This document shows, piece by piece, positions 31,741 through 43,611 of a stretch of DNA of 64,000 bases. The stretch is from Brachionus plicatilis (Eukaryota; Rotifera; Eurotatoria; Ploima; Brachionidae). A program made the translations under genes and the position numbers. Location of the stretch: assembly GCA_010279815.1 (NCBI GenBank), contig QEOQ01000658.1:972806-1036805 (forward strand). The letters run 5' to 3'. The notes under the pieces were generated by a model. The model was not told the origin of the DNA. It was given only the letters and a program-made list of their open reading frames with translations, and ran no database searches. The stretch's first letter is position 1; every line of letters starts with the position of its first letter.

Positions 31741-34300
31741 TATTAATCCAATTATTATTATTATTATTATTTATTAGTTTAAAGTCCCATAGGCAAGATT
31801 ACAAAAAAATTACATTAAATTCGAGATTAATTAAAAAAAAAGAAAAGAAAGAAAATTGCACCAGTGTTACTAAGTAAAAAAGTTTACCCTCAAAAGATCA
31901 TTTAAAATTTTCTAAAAATAAAAGTAATCCAATTTTAGTTCCATATTGATTTTTATTTGCGAGCACACAAACTTAACCGAGTCAACCAAGCCACGATTTT
32001 TATCTAAAAATATATGATCAATTATGACTATTGAAGTCTTTGTGCTATATTCCATCGGATCAAAGTGTATCTTTTTCTCTAGGTTCTTGAGCTGTTTGCA
32101 ATATGAAGTATTTTTTTCTTCAAAAGTCGAGTAATCCGAATGTAAAAATAGGAGTAACTCCCAACAGATTTTACTGTTTTTAAGCTGTTTCATAAAAAAT
32201 ATCTTGTGTTTCATATAAAGTTGTTCTACCGTTTCAAGACGTAGAGCCTCTAACATCGGTCTGAACCTGGCATATTTCTTTATGTCAAACATTCTCTTAA
32301 TTAGTAAATTTTGCCTGATATCAAGTTCACCAAGTTTAGTTTCACCTACAAATACCAGGTCTAAGTGGTATCGAAAAATCGATTGGCAAAATTGCTTGTA
32401 TAGAAAGCCAACTAATCCCGGTGGTGCAGCTTTTGGTTTACAGCCGAGGCCAAAAAGGGAGTAGAAGCTCTTTTCTACTTTCTTCCATTTCTCTTCAACA
32501 AAATTCCAAACAAATTCACTATTGCCTATTGGAAGGCCTAAATATTCTACATTCTCATTTTGAGGTATTTCATTACCATTTAAGGTGAAATTTCTCATCA
32601 TTTTAGCTTTACCTTTTTGAAAGACTAAAGCCGCTGATTTCAAAGGATTAAAGTCAATTTTCCACCGCTGAGCATACTTGGAGCATTTGTCAAGTAAAGT
32701 TTGACAATGACTAAAGGAGGGTGCTTGGATCACAAGATCATCACAGTAACCAATTACGGACAAGTTAGTCCCATTAATTGAGGCACCGAGATTTAGCTCA
32801 GTACACTCAGTCAATAATTCGTTGATGAAAAAATTAAACAAATAAGGAGAAAGAATACCTCCTTGTTTTACACCTTCAGTTGAGTCCAACATATCACCAA
32901 GTTCGTTATCATATTTGACAATAATTTTAGAGATTCGGTAGTACTTGTAGAGTATGCGCCACAGTCCATCAGGAATTCGATTAATTAGTTTCAAGAAAAG
33001 GCCATCCCTCCATAGTTTGTCAAACGCTTTACTAGCATCCAAAAAAACGACATGAAGTTTAGATCCATTTTGCCTATAGTAATTGATCGTTTCATTTACA
33101 ATAAAATATGCATGCTTACATGATAAGTTTTTTTTGTATCCAAATTGATTAACATGAATTTGATTGAAGCAGTCCATTTTACCAAGAAGCATAGCTTCAA
33201 AGATTGTGGCAAATGAATTTGACACCGAAATAGGTCGAAAATCACTTGGTTCATTTGTAACACGGCCTTTTGGGATCGGATTTACTATTGAAACATTAAA
33301 CGAGTCCGGCAAATAACCATGGTGCAAAGCTGCATTAAAAAACCATGCAATAATAACACAAAGATTTTTACAAGAGCCAAACTTGTAGAATTCATTACAT
33401 ATTTTGTCATATCCAGCGGACTTGTTACGTTTAAGTAAATTTAAGGTTTTACATATGTCTTCTTCACTAAACACTGGATCATATTTAGTGTTTCTTACAT
33501 TTGAAAAGTAGTCATTCACATGGTTCCTGACCTCTTGGTGAAAATCAAGATGGATCTTTCCTTTATGTGAAAACAGCTCAGCATAAAATTTCGAAAATTC
33601 ACCAATACCAATTTTGTTTGAACATTTGTTAATAGTTTTACGCATGCTCTTAAAGCGAGCTATCTTCCTCCAAAATCTTTGACAGCTATAGTCTTTGAGC
33701 TTAGAGAGATTGATGTTTTTTTCCCTGTCTTGCTTAAAGGCCTCATATCGAATAAGAGTTCTAAGCTTCTTTTTATTAAAATTTATCAAAGACTTGATCG
33801 ATGCATTGCTAAAGTTCGATTGTTGGAATTGTTCATATAAATTTGATATGACATCGGTTATTTCTTCAATTTCTGCGTTCCGATACTTTGCATACAGAAT
33901 CTTCCTCTTAAAGCTTTTGCACTGACATGTCTCCTTTTCACTCATTCTGGCAGACTTTAAGAAAATCCGCGGCAGACTTTCATGTATACGGTCAATTAAG
34001 CATGTCACATCATTCTCAATTTTTATATCAGTCTGATCTATCATATGTAATAATTCTCCTAGATTGGTGGTTAAATTAGCTTTATAGCTCTCGACAAACA
34101 ATGGGTTTTGCCAGTCAAACAAGTGAAATTTTTTCGTTGTCGAACTGTCATTTTTTTGACTACTTTCTCTTATGTTAAACTCACAAAAAATCGGTTGATG
34201 ATCACTTAAGTTACTGGGATCATGTAAAACATCAAACTTAGAAACACTAACCAAGTCATTCTTTCTAACTAAGATGTGAATCCAATAAAAACTCTATATT
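31741..34300 (-). mobile_element. LINE (non-LTR retrotransposon) with intact reverse transcriptase
   Basis: The minus-strand frame is open from about 34290 to a stop at 31912, about 790 codons. It begins in the last part of an APE endonuclease domain (HILVRKNDLVSVSKF, then NLSDHQPIFCEF with the conserved SDH). The RT follows: NKSAGYDKICNEF, FRPISVSNSFATIFEAML, VFLDASKAFDKLWRDGLFLK, EGVKQGGILSPYLFNFF and VIGYCDDLVIQ (catalytic Asp pair in Y-C-D-D rather than YADD). VEYLGLPIGNSEF is the post-RT region. The 3' end carries CTTGCCTATGGGACTTTAAA followed by (AAT)n at about 31750-31772. The copy is 5'-truncated inside the endonuclease, so it is not autonomous, but the RT has no stop. The call to a CR1/Rex-like group is tentative. 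Confidence 0.88.
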
Positions 34301-34667
34301 AAAAAGGTAAAAAAATGATGAATTATTAATTAGAAAAATTAGAGATTAGACATCAAATGTTTATTTCAAAGTATTTACAGAAGGCGGATATAGACGATGC
34401 ATATTATATTTTAGCCAGTACAATCTACAGAGCCATTTTTGAAGTTTTCTTATTTTTGATATTTTTTTTTAAAATTCACAATGTTAACCTCTGACCAAAT
34501 TTTGAACATGATGTCTTCAAAAAATTAATCATTAAAATATTTAAAAAAAAACATTGCATCTTAAGAATTTATTAAAACTATTAACTTTTATTTTCGCTTG
34601 TTACATTTAATTTTCTAAGTTTTGATAACTTTTTACAAAAAAAGTTCAATGCAATCTTTCAAATTAA

Positions 34668-37600
34668 TCAATTTAAATCATCTTTTGAAATGTTAATTTC
34701 GTTATAAAACATTCGTTGTAAAAGAATTTCGACTGGCTTTGCATCTCTTGAATTAGTATGAAATTTCAACTCATTTTTAGCATTGTTTTGGTTTGCTGAG
34801 CAGCTGTAAATTCCAATTTCTCTAATGCTTTTAAAAAACTCTTTTATCATGGTCGAAATTTTTTTATCCTCATTGGTGCTTTTAAATTAACAATTTAATT
34901 AAAATTCAAAAAATTTTCCATTTAAAATTACTTTATATTTTTTTCTGTGTCTTCGAAAGCCAAACCTAGTTCAATAATTCTTTTTTCTAGTTTTGAACTA
35001 GATGACTTGTCGGAATCACCTTCAGTCTCATATTCGAGCAAAAAGGCTTCGATTATAAATGCCGTGAAAATACTTAAGAATAGATAATTGCAACCAAAGA
35101 AAAAAATTTTACAAAAAAAGTTTACTTTAAAGAAACAATAACACAACTAATATGAAATGAAAAAAAATACAATCGTGTCCATTTTGAGTTTAAAGCTTTC
35201 TCAAATCCCTTGCTCAGAACTAATTGATTTTTTTAATTATCAAAATTTTTCAGAATTAAAATAATTGCTTACTATGCCATTGATTTACTACCATTAGCTC
35301 AAAAAGTAGAACCAGAGAGTTCAAGAAAGAAGAAAAATTATTTTTGCAATAGTTCAATCTAAAACATATTTTAACTTTTTTAAAATTTTACAAACAATTT
35401 TTTTACTTTGCAAAGTCAGTTCCATTCAAGTTCGAACTTCCACAATTAATATCTTTAATGTCATCATTGTTAATTTTTTTGCTAAAAATTTCCATACCGA
35501 TCATTGAAAAAACATAGAAAATAAACATCAAAAGCTTTGCGTATGTAAGCAATGACGGAGTTATCATTGCAATAGTAGTAATGATAGTTCGGAAACTAAT
35601 TGATAGGATTACAAACTAAAAATAAAAAACAAAAATATTGTACCGGTTAATTGAAGCAACGAATTTAAGTAACCGCAACGACCGTAGAATGAGAACAATT
35701 TCAAAAAATTCAGTAGCTCCTTTAGTTTAAATTTATAAATAAAAGAGAAAAAAAATTTAACAACCTCCTTTGACATCTTCAGACTTTGGAATTAAAGCGT
35801 CAACAATACCAGCAATTAGACCACCTAGAATAACAATCGTATCGAATCTTAATTTTAATTTTAATAAAAAAATTAATGAATCATCATTTTTAAATTTTTA
35901 CATATTCCAATATTTTTTGATAAACTCAACAATTCCATCTGTATAAATTTTGAGCATAATTTCTACCATAAATCCAGCCAAAAAGAACCATTCAACGCCA
36001 CTATTCGGATCAATGATGACAAAAATTATATTAAACAAAATCATTAGATCAAAAAACATCTGAAATATTCTTTTAAAATAATGAATATACATTTTTTTCT
36101 TAAAATTAAATTAAAAAATACTTGTGTCGAACAAGCTTTTTGATGAACGTACTCCATCTTCCATTGTAAATTCTGGGAATATAAATTTCAAATAGAGTTT
36201 TTCTATCTTGTCCTTCGGACATCTTAATATTTAATAAGTCAGCAACATGTACAAACTCCTTAAAGCCTAAAAAAATTATTATATTTTTTAAATTTACTTA
36301 ATTACTCAATATCCCGTTGTTATCAAAATCTAATATTCTAAAAAGCGCATTAATTTGGTGACTTTTTATTTTCGGATTTACCAAATTCATCAATCTACTA
36401 AATGTACCTTTGGTAATTACACACTGGTGTTCTGATCTGATCACCTCATTGTCCATATTTATGTTAGCCTTTTCTTCGCTATCCAATAATCTTATTGGAA
36501 TTCTTACCATGTTAAAGGCATCTTCCATTTTATCACGTTTAAGCTTAATGGTCTCTCTTACCTCCTCTTTCAAATGCTTTTTATAATTGGTGTAGATTGT
36601 AGCCAAGATTATATTTATAAAAATGTATAAATTGACGAGCATAAAAACAAGAAAAAATATAACATAAGCACCATTTAAGTTGTAGGCCGGCATCCTTTTA
36701 TTAAAATTATTTAAAAATTAACTTTTTATAATTTTTAGAATGACGTGGTTACATGACATCAGGAAAGTTTGCCGTGGTAACAGCTACATAGAGGTCCCAC
36801 AAAGAATCTTCGAAATTTTGAAAATACAAATCTTGACCATTGGCATAAGTTAGTTGTTTGCCATTAAAATCTCTAGAAAAAATTCAATCAAAATATTTTG
36901 AAAAATTTAATTTACCTTTTTCTTCTAAAAAGCTGCCATCCAACAAAAGAAAATATCAGCAGCGATACAAAAAATAAAGCAAACACATTTATTATGTCAG
37001 GTATGGTCTTACGAACATTTCTCATGGCTCTACGCAGCTCTTTTCCTTCATACATATTGACATAGAGCAAGACTCGTAAAAATCTTGTAAACCTAATTGA
37101 ATTATTTCCAGTTCCTTTGAGTATTATGTAAATGGATAAATCGATGTAAATTGCCAATATAGTGATTAAGGAGATATAATTTTTTTTATCTTTGAAAAAA
37201 GAGCTTCGAATTTGAAAATTTAAAGATTGAAGCCATCGAAATACATAAACCAACAAACAAAATAGTTCTATGAATGATGGAATTCTATAATCGACTTGAA
37301 AAAAAGACGGTTCTTCAATTAGAGGAAGTAGTAAATGAATAATGATTACAATGTTTACAAATGATACAACTATAGGGTTCAAATACGATTCGTATGCTCT
37401 TAACAAAGTATGTTATTTACAAAACAAATTTTTGTTTTTACTTTTAATTACTTTAATTTGCTGCTGGTTTTACCAAAGATTAAATTTTCCAAATCTCTAG
37501 AGTCTTTGATTAGACGCGAAGCGATCAAAAAGTCCTTAATAAAAAAATTATTTTTTTTTTTAATTTCAATTTATGCAAAATACAAGTTCGGAAGATTTTG

Positions 37601-37682
37601 TCCATTTATGGTCAGGGTTGCTTTCTAATTGAATAGCTTTTTGATTGTTGTTATTGCCTATTTCAGCCATGCTGTTTATCAT
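34668..37682 (-). CDS. TPCN: Two-pore channel (TPC), endolysosomal cation channel
   Basis: TPCs are dimeric cation channels of endosomes and lysosomes, with two six-helix domains each. Fourteen exons in transcript order: 37584-37682, 37452-37534, 36916-37398, 36753-36872, 36306-36694, 36122-36266, 35902-36069, 35765-35847, 35644-35719, 35407-35595, 35273-35358, 35126-35219, 34932-35072, 34668-34878. All joins are in phase; 788 residues against 816 (TPC1) and 752 (TPC2) in human. Domain I starts AYESYLNPIVVSFVN; its pore reads LYVAVTTANFPDVMMPAY. The linker holds an EF-hand loop, DFDNNGILSFKE. Domain II S4 is LILRSLRLLKFVASINR; its pore reads LFELMVVNQWH. The end has ILLQRMF. ATG at 37670 is an alternative start. 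Confidence 0.93.
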
Positions 37683-38151
37683 CAAAGCTAAGGTTTATGC
37701 AAGAATTTCTATCAAGAGGCAAAAATTTTCTCTATTTTATTTGGTCATGTGTTTGAGATTTTGCTCCTAAGATAAATAGTAAAGATAATTATTTCTAATT
37801 TGAGTTTCAAAATTTTTGATTCATTGTCACATTAATTTAATATTATTCTTCAAAGAGAAACAAAGTAGGAAAAAGAACAAGTACAATTTAAGATTAAATT
37901 CTCAAAAAATTTTAATAATATTTAGATGTTTTCATTTGAAATTATTTTTTACTTTTTTCGGATAACTATTTTGTCTAAAAATAAAAATTTTTTGTCCTAT
38001 TTATTTTTTACTTAAACAATTTGTTAATATTTCAGATATTTTTTCCAATGTCATGTTTATCGTTTTTAAGAAATATTACTTTTTTCATTATTTACTGTCT
38101 ATTTTACAATTATTATTAAGTTGAATGCTTAGTTATATTCAAAATAATTAC

Positions 38152-38516
38152 GGCAAAATGTAATTTATTGTACATTTTTATATTTTTACATTTTTACATT
38201 TTAACATTTTTGAGAGAAGAAAAAAAAATCTCAAAATCAAAAAATCTACAAAAATTTTCATTCAAGAAAAGTAATAATAAATTCGCAATTACTTAAAAAG
38301 GAGTTTTAGAAAAATTTAAATGTAAAAACCAAGGATAATTTTTTGAAAATCTCTTTTAATTAATTGCGAATTTATTATTACTTTTCTTGAATGAAAATTT
38401 TTGTAGATTTTTTGATTATCAGATTTTTTTTTCTTCTCTCAAAAATGTAAAAATGTAAAAATGTAAAAATGTAAAAATGTAAAAATATAAAAATGTACAA
38501 TAAATTACATTTTGCC
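38152..38516. mobile_element. Palindromic MITE, family G, copy 1 (365 bp), with 9-bp target duplication
   Basis: Begins GGCAAAATGTAATTTATTGT and ends with its exact reverse complement. AATAATTAC flanks both ends (38143-38151 and 38517-38525). The arms carry tandem TAAAAATG units and a block GAATTTATTATTACTTTTCT. The about 75-bp centre includes AACCAAGGATAATTTTTTGA. No coding capacity. A second copy is at 43172-43519 with the centre in the opposite orientation. Confidence 0.85.
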
Positions 38517-38791
38517 AATAATTACATATTCTTACATTTTTTTAGATAATAATTTAACAATTTACTGAAAAATTAATAAATTTATTTGCTGTTTATCTTA
38601 TATTTTTATAATAATAAATATTAAATCAATAATAATTATTAGCTTTTTACTCTTATTAAATTTTTGAAGGAAGTTAAAAGATTTTTGAGCATTTCACTAA
38701 AATAATTTCAAGAACCCCTTTTTGTTAAGAATGACTAAATTCTAATTGTACTCATTTTCTGTTCATTATACATTTTGATTATAGAATTTAG

Positions 38792-39431
38792 TTTTGGAAT
38801 AGTAATGAAGCTGAACTGTACAAAAGATGCAGTTGGTACCAGAATTTTTGTAATGTCTTTAATTATTGAATAATTATTGGCTTTTTAATGATTTATTTTT
38901 GATTGAAATTTTTTAATGAAAAAATATCTGATAAAGATTATGAAACGAAGGTTAATCTTTACTTAGAAAAAAATCAAATGAAAATAAAACTTTTAATAGA
39001 TTACTTGGTTGATTGTATTTATTTGGCGTGTGCTAATTCATTTACTAAAATTACTGATGTTTCACCAATTTTACTAGATGAATATAAAAATGACTTTTTT
39101 TTCATTAAACTACTTACAGATAAACAAATAAATAAAATAAAATACAACTCCTTAATTAATTTAAAAATGTGAGTCTGTTTTAAAAATCAAGTTTGATGCT
39201 AGTTTTTCTAATATTTAATTAAATTAAAAAAAATTAATTTTTCAAAATTTTTTGTTTAGCCTTTGTCACTATATGAACCGAATTGTAATAAACAAGGAAT
39301 TATTGAGGTCTAAATCAGATTACATAACTCTCATTTTTCAAAATTCATACCATAATATTCTAAATTATCAAAATATTGTTCTAATTCAAGAAAAAAATTT
39401 CCAACTGTATATAACATCAAACTCTGGCTAA
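38792..39431 (+). CDS. Unidentified protein, last three exons
   Basis: Three exons join in phase: 38792-38849, 38937-39168 and 39260-39431, with GT-AG introns of 87 and 91 nt. The reading is FWNSNEAELYKRCSWYQNF, YYETKVNLYLEKNQMKIKLL, IDYLVDCIYLACANSFTKIT, then SLINLKILCHYMNRIVINKE and a stop after ITSNSG. About 153 residues, mostly helical in character. No initiating exon was found upstream, and I do not recognise the family. The introns are longer than usual here. It could be the end of a real gene whose 5' part was displaced by the adjacent MITE, or a pseudogene. Confidence 0.4.
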
Positions 39432-42400
39432 AAAAATTGCTTAAAATCGACATTTACATCTATCAGCTGATTTTTAGCTTTTTTAAAGTAAAATTATGTT
39501 TAGTTTATAATTTTGATACGATTTAGAAAAATTAAGATAAGTTATGCAAATTTAGAAAAAACAATTCTTTATTAGTAATATTAGTAAAAAAATAATAAAT
39601 TGCCTATTTATTTGTATGAAACGGACGTTCATACAAATTAACAAGAGAATAAATTCTGACATGTTAACTATTTAAAATTTTTTTATATTAAACTTTAAAT
39701 TGAATTGTTTTAAAATTTTTTTAATTGTCTTTACAAATGATGTTCTTAATTTTTTTTATCTATTTTCAATCAGAAATGATGATTAAAAAAGAGAATTTAA
39801 AATTTAGCAAATATAGGGAATTTTCTTATATTAAAATACTAAATTTTTTTCTAAACTATCAGATATCAAAATAAATTTGTCACAAGATGCTTCATTGGAG
39901 TAAGCAGAAATGAGCCATTTGGAAGAATACAATTTTAATTTTTGTTTGAAATTATATTTATTTAAAATATTATTTACGAGTTAAACTCATAATTTGGATT
40001 CCTGAACTAAATTAATAAACTATAAATTTTATAAAATTTAATTAAAGCTATATTATAAAAAAATTTAATAAATTTTTTTTGATCATACTCAAATATGTTT
40101 CTAAATATTCAATATTTCGTGTTTACTCTTGTTTATGTGAGTGTAAATTAATTTTATAGTAGAATTAGTGTTAGAAACAGGGAATAAATACTGCGAGCCT
40201 ATTGGGTTCTTTTAGGCAATGGAAGTAAATTCGATTGTTTCCAAAACCATTTATCATGGTTGTTTTTGTAATATATCGGTGCATGCTAATTGTAAGACTG
40301 GTAACGAGAAATATATAAACCATTTTCAAAAATTAATTGTATTATCTTAATTTTAAGCTTTAGAAATAAAGTTTACCGTGAATAAAAAATCATTATATAA
40401 AGAACAGAAAATTTCTAATCCATGGTCATAAGCGTTTTTGATTGCATATGTGAAATTATCACGCTGACATCACAATTAGAATCGGAATTTATACTTTAAA
40501 ACTATTTATGAATTTAGCTCAAATTCTATAATCATGAGTAATTCATACATACTCATATATGGAATTTAATGTGAATATTAAAGGAATGAACCTATGTGAA
40601 TAACTTTGAACTATTGTAATTCTAATAAAGATATTACTTTTATTTTATTATTTTAGAATAAAATATTTTTATTTCGAATAAACTATTAAACTCGAGCCCA
40701 GTAGTACTTTCACAAGTGGTCTTATAATGGTCCTTTGCCACTTAAAGGGAAAACATACATTCTGCCCCCTCCCTTTTAGCGATTTGAGAGTGAATATATT
40801 GTATACAAATTTTCTTAATTATTAGTCAAGTGCGATTATGAGGTAGGATACATTATTTTTAGATAGCATTTAGACGTATTTAACAGTTCAATACATATTT
40901 TACATAAATATTTCCTTTTTATGAAAAATAAAAAAAAAATTTTCAAAAATATAGCAACATAGTGAAACATCATATTATTTGCCTTTAATAAAATCTCTTA
41001 TTTATTTTTTAAATCAATTAAAATAAGATTTAATAATAGAATTGGTTTAATTTCAGTTTCAAATAAAAAAATAATTTTGAAAGCATCTTCATACTTGAAG
41101 TTTAACTCTTTAGTGAATTGAATGATTTTTAATTTCTAATTGAAAATTTGAAAATTATATTGAAAATTTTTATTTTAACTTTTTAACTTCAATCGTTTAA
41201 AAATTTTGTTTTTTTTCTTTAGAATTTAACTCTTGGTTTGTGATAATTAAAATAATATCTGTAGTTTTGAAAATTATCTATGCTCTGTTTTCCATTTTTT
41301 GTAAATTGAGTTTTTGTTAAAATGAATCAAACGAACGTCAATTGTCACTAAAGTCAAAATTTATAAACAAAAAAACAAAGTTTTTCGGGTCTGGTCGGTT
41401 TGGAGAACTATAGTTCACCTTTTACTGGAGCAATTCTTTTTCTCAGGTTTTAAGCAATTATGTAGCTTATAGCAATAAGAAAGTCAGAATGTAACACTAG
41501 AGGTGACTAATTTTGAAAGAAATTTAGGTCTGATGGTATCATCTAATCTGAAGTTGAATGCTCAAGTAAAAAGTACATAAAGCAAAAAGGAATAAAACCG
41601 ATCACTCATCGGAAAAAACCTCCATAACTTTTTTGATTCGAATGCAAAATTGAAAATTTGACGAGGATTCAAAATCATATAAGTCTTAAAAGAAAAAATT
41701 TATTTTTGCCTTTAAATTAAATTTTTATTTTATAAAATTTTGATCGGTTTTTCACAAATTTAAGTACAAAATCAATCATTTAAAAAAAAGCTTAATAAAA
41801 AGGCAAAGATAAAAATACAAAAACAAAAAAACGAATCAAATAAACTTTATACAATTATTTACAAAAAAGACGAAGTAAAAAAAATATTTTTAAAGAATCG
41901 GTTCGGTTTGATGATCGGTTTGATGATCGGTTTGACTACGACCAGATCCAATTTCTCCTAATAAAAATTCTCCTAACAAAGAAAAGGACAGTAAAGGATA
42001 ATATTAATATGTAAATAAGAAAAGGACACAAAAGGACAAAAAATTCTCCTAACATAGAAAAGGACAGTAAAGGACAGCAAAGAATATTTAGCAATAAAAA
42101 CACGCTCATTGTCAATAGCTCATTTTTTATTCAGATTTATTAGATTATTCTTATTATAAATTGAAAACGTTTATCTAAATTTAAATATTTAAGAAATATT
42201 TGAACTGAGAGCCTAGCAATTTTAGCATTCAAACTAGTGAAACGTACCGAGAACAGCCTGTCTCTATTCTAAGCTTAAATTTTTGTGCCAGACTTATCTC
42301 CTAAAATAAACTATTAATAATATGCACTCTTAGTATCTTGAAAAAAACATATTAAAAGTTGTGCTAATGTTAAACAAAAATTGTTATGTTGGTAGTTCTC

Positions 42401-43171
42401 CAATTTTGCTCATATCTTTGCCATGAAAAACTAAAAGAGTTTTCCACATCCTAAAATTTCAATTAGATGATTAATGCAATAATACAATAATACTTAATGC
42501 AATGAATAATTTTTTTGATTAAATTTTTATTTTATCAACATTTTGTAAACCTTTAAAAAAGGTAAAAATAAAATATTTTTCTCTTAATTAATTATTAATT
42601 CAAATTTAAAATATTCATCGATCTCTGGAATATACAAACCTTTTGAAGCGTATAGAATGAAAATTCTGCCCATTTAAACGCGATTTTTCTATTGGATTTA
42701 ATTGCATATAAACGCAAAAAGGGAGTAAAGTTTTTAAATTGGAAAAATTTTTCAAAAAACGCATAGACTAACGCGTTTTAACTTATTTTCAGATGCGCTT
42801 AAACACGTAGGTATAACGCGTTTATTTTTTTGTCGGTTGTAAAACTGGAGAAAAGATTGACTTTGGGATCTCGGAGCTTCGAGTCATCAAGATTAACACA
42901 ATTTATTTTTTTAAAATACTTGAGGAATTTTCTAGTCATGATTTACATTAGTACCTTTGAGCCCATCTGTCCGATCTTCTCTTTAGACGTATTGGAACAT
43001 GTATTTATGCTCCTTCTTAACTTAAACGCTCATGGTTAAGTTAATTAACTTCAGCGGTATCCACAAAGATGTCGTTATATCACAATGATATTCATCTTGA
43101 AAAAAAAAAATTTAAAAATTTTTGGAATTTTTGGAAAAAAAAAATTAAAGTCTTTGGCTCGGACTTAACTT
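39432..43171. other. Gene-poor region with repeat fragments
   Basis: No convincing gene in about 3.7 kb. About 41047-41125 and 41383-41460 resemble parts of the large foldback element at 27.1-28.2 kb (shared AGCATCTTCATA and ATAGTTCAC blocks). 41912-41940 has GATCGGTTTGAT in tandem, and about 41955-42082 has a minisatellite around TCTCCTAACAAAGAAAAGGA. A 69-codon frame near 42830 is probably chance. Confidence 0.45.
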
Positions 43172-43519
43172 GGCAAAATGTTATTTATTGTACATTATTA
43201 TATTTTTACATTTTTACATTTTTACATTTTTGAGAGAAGAAAAAAAAATCTCATAATCAAAAAATCTACTAAAATTTTCATTCAAGAAAAGTAATAATAA
43301 ATTCGCAATTAATTAAAAGCGATTTTCAAAAAATTATCCTTGGTTTTTACATTTAAATTTTTCTAAAACTCCTTTTTAAGTAATTGCGAATTTATTATTA
43401 CTTTTCTTTAATGAAAATTTTTGTAGATTTTTTGATTTTGAGATTTTTTTTTCTTCTCTCAAAAATGTAAAAATGTAAAAATATAAAAATATAAAATGAA
43501 CAATAAATAACATTTCGCC
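43172..43519. mobile_element. Palindromic MITE, family G, copy 2 (348 bp), with 8-bp target duplication
   Basis: Begins GGCAAAATGTTATTTATTGT and ends in its near-complement. CTTAACTT flanks both ends exactly (43164-43171, 43520-43527). The interior matches copy 1 at 38152 in inverted orientation. Its right end has CGCC in place of TGCC. Confidence 0.85.
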
Positions 43520-43611
43520 CTTAACTTTAACAACTGTGGATCTATTGAATAAAAAGGAGTTAAAATTTTAAAATGTTTATTTAAAAAAATTAAATTTTTG
43601 CTTTAATAAAA

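Noticed and set aside
31741..34330. Target duplication ATTATTAAT around the intact LINE
   Set aside because: Present at both sides, but the left copy lies in AAT-rich sequence where such a match is expected by chance.
38448..38490. CRISPR-like array of TAAAAATG units
   Set aside because: Short tandem repeat with no spacers, located in a MITE arm of a eukaryotic genome.
42830..43039. 69-codon ORF upstream of the MITE
   Set aside because: No ATG at its start, no partner exons, no recognised motif.
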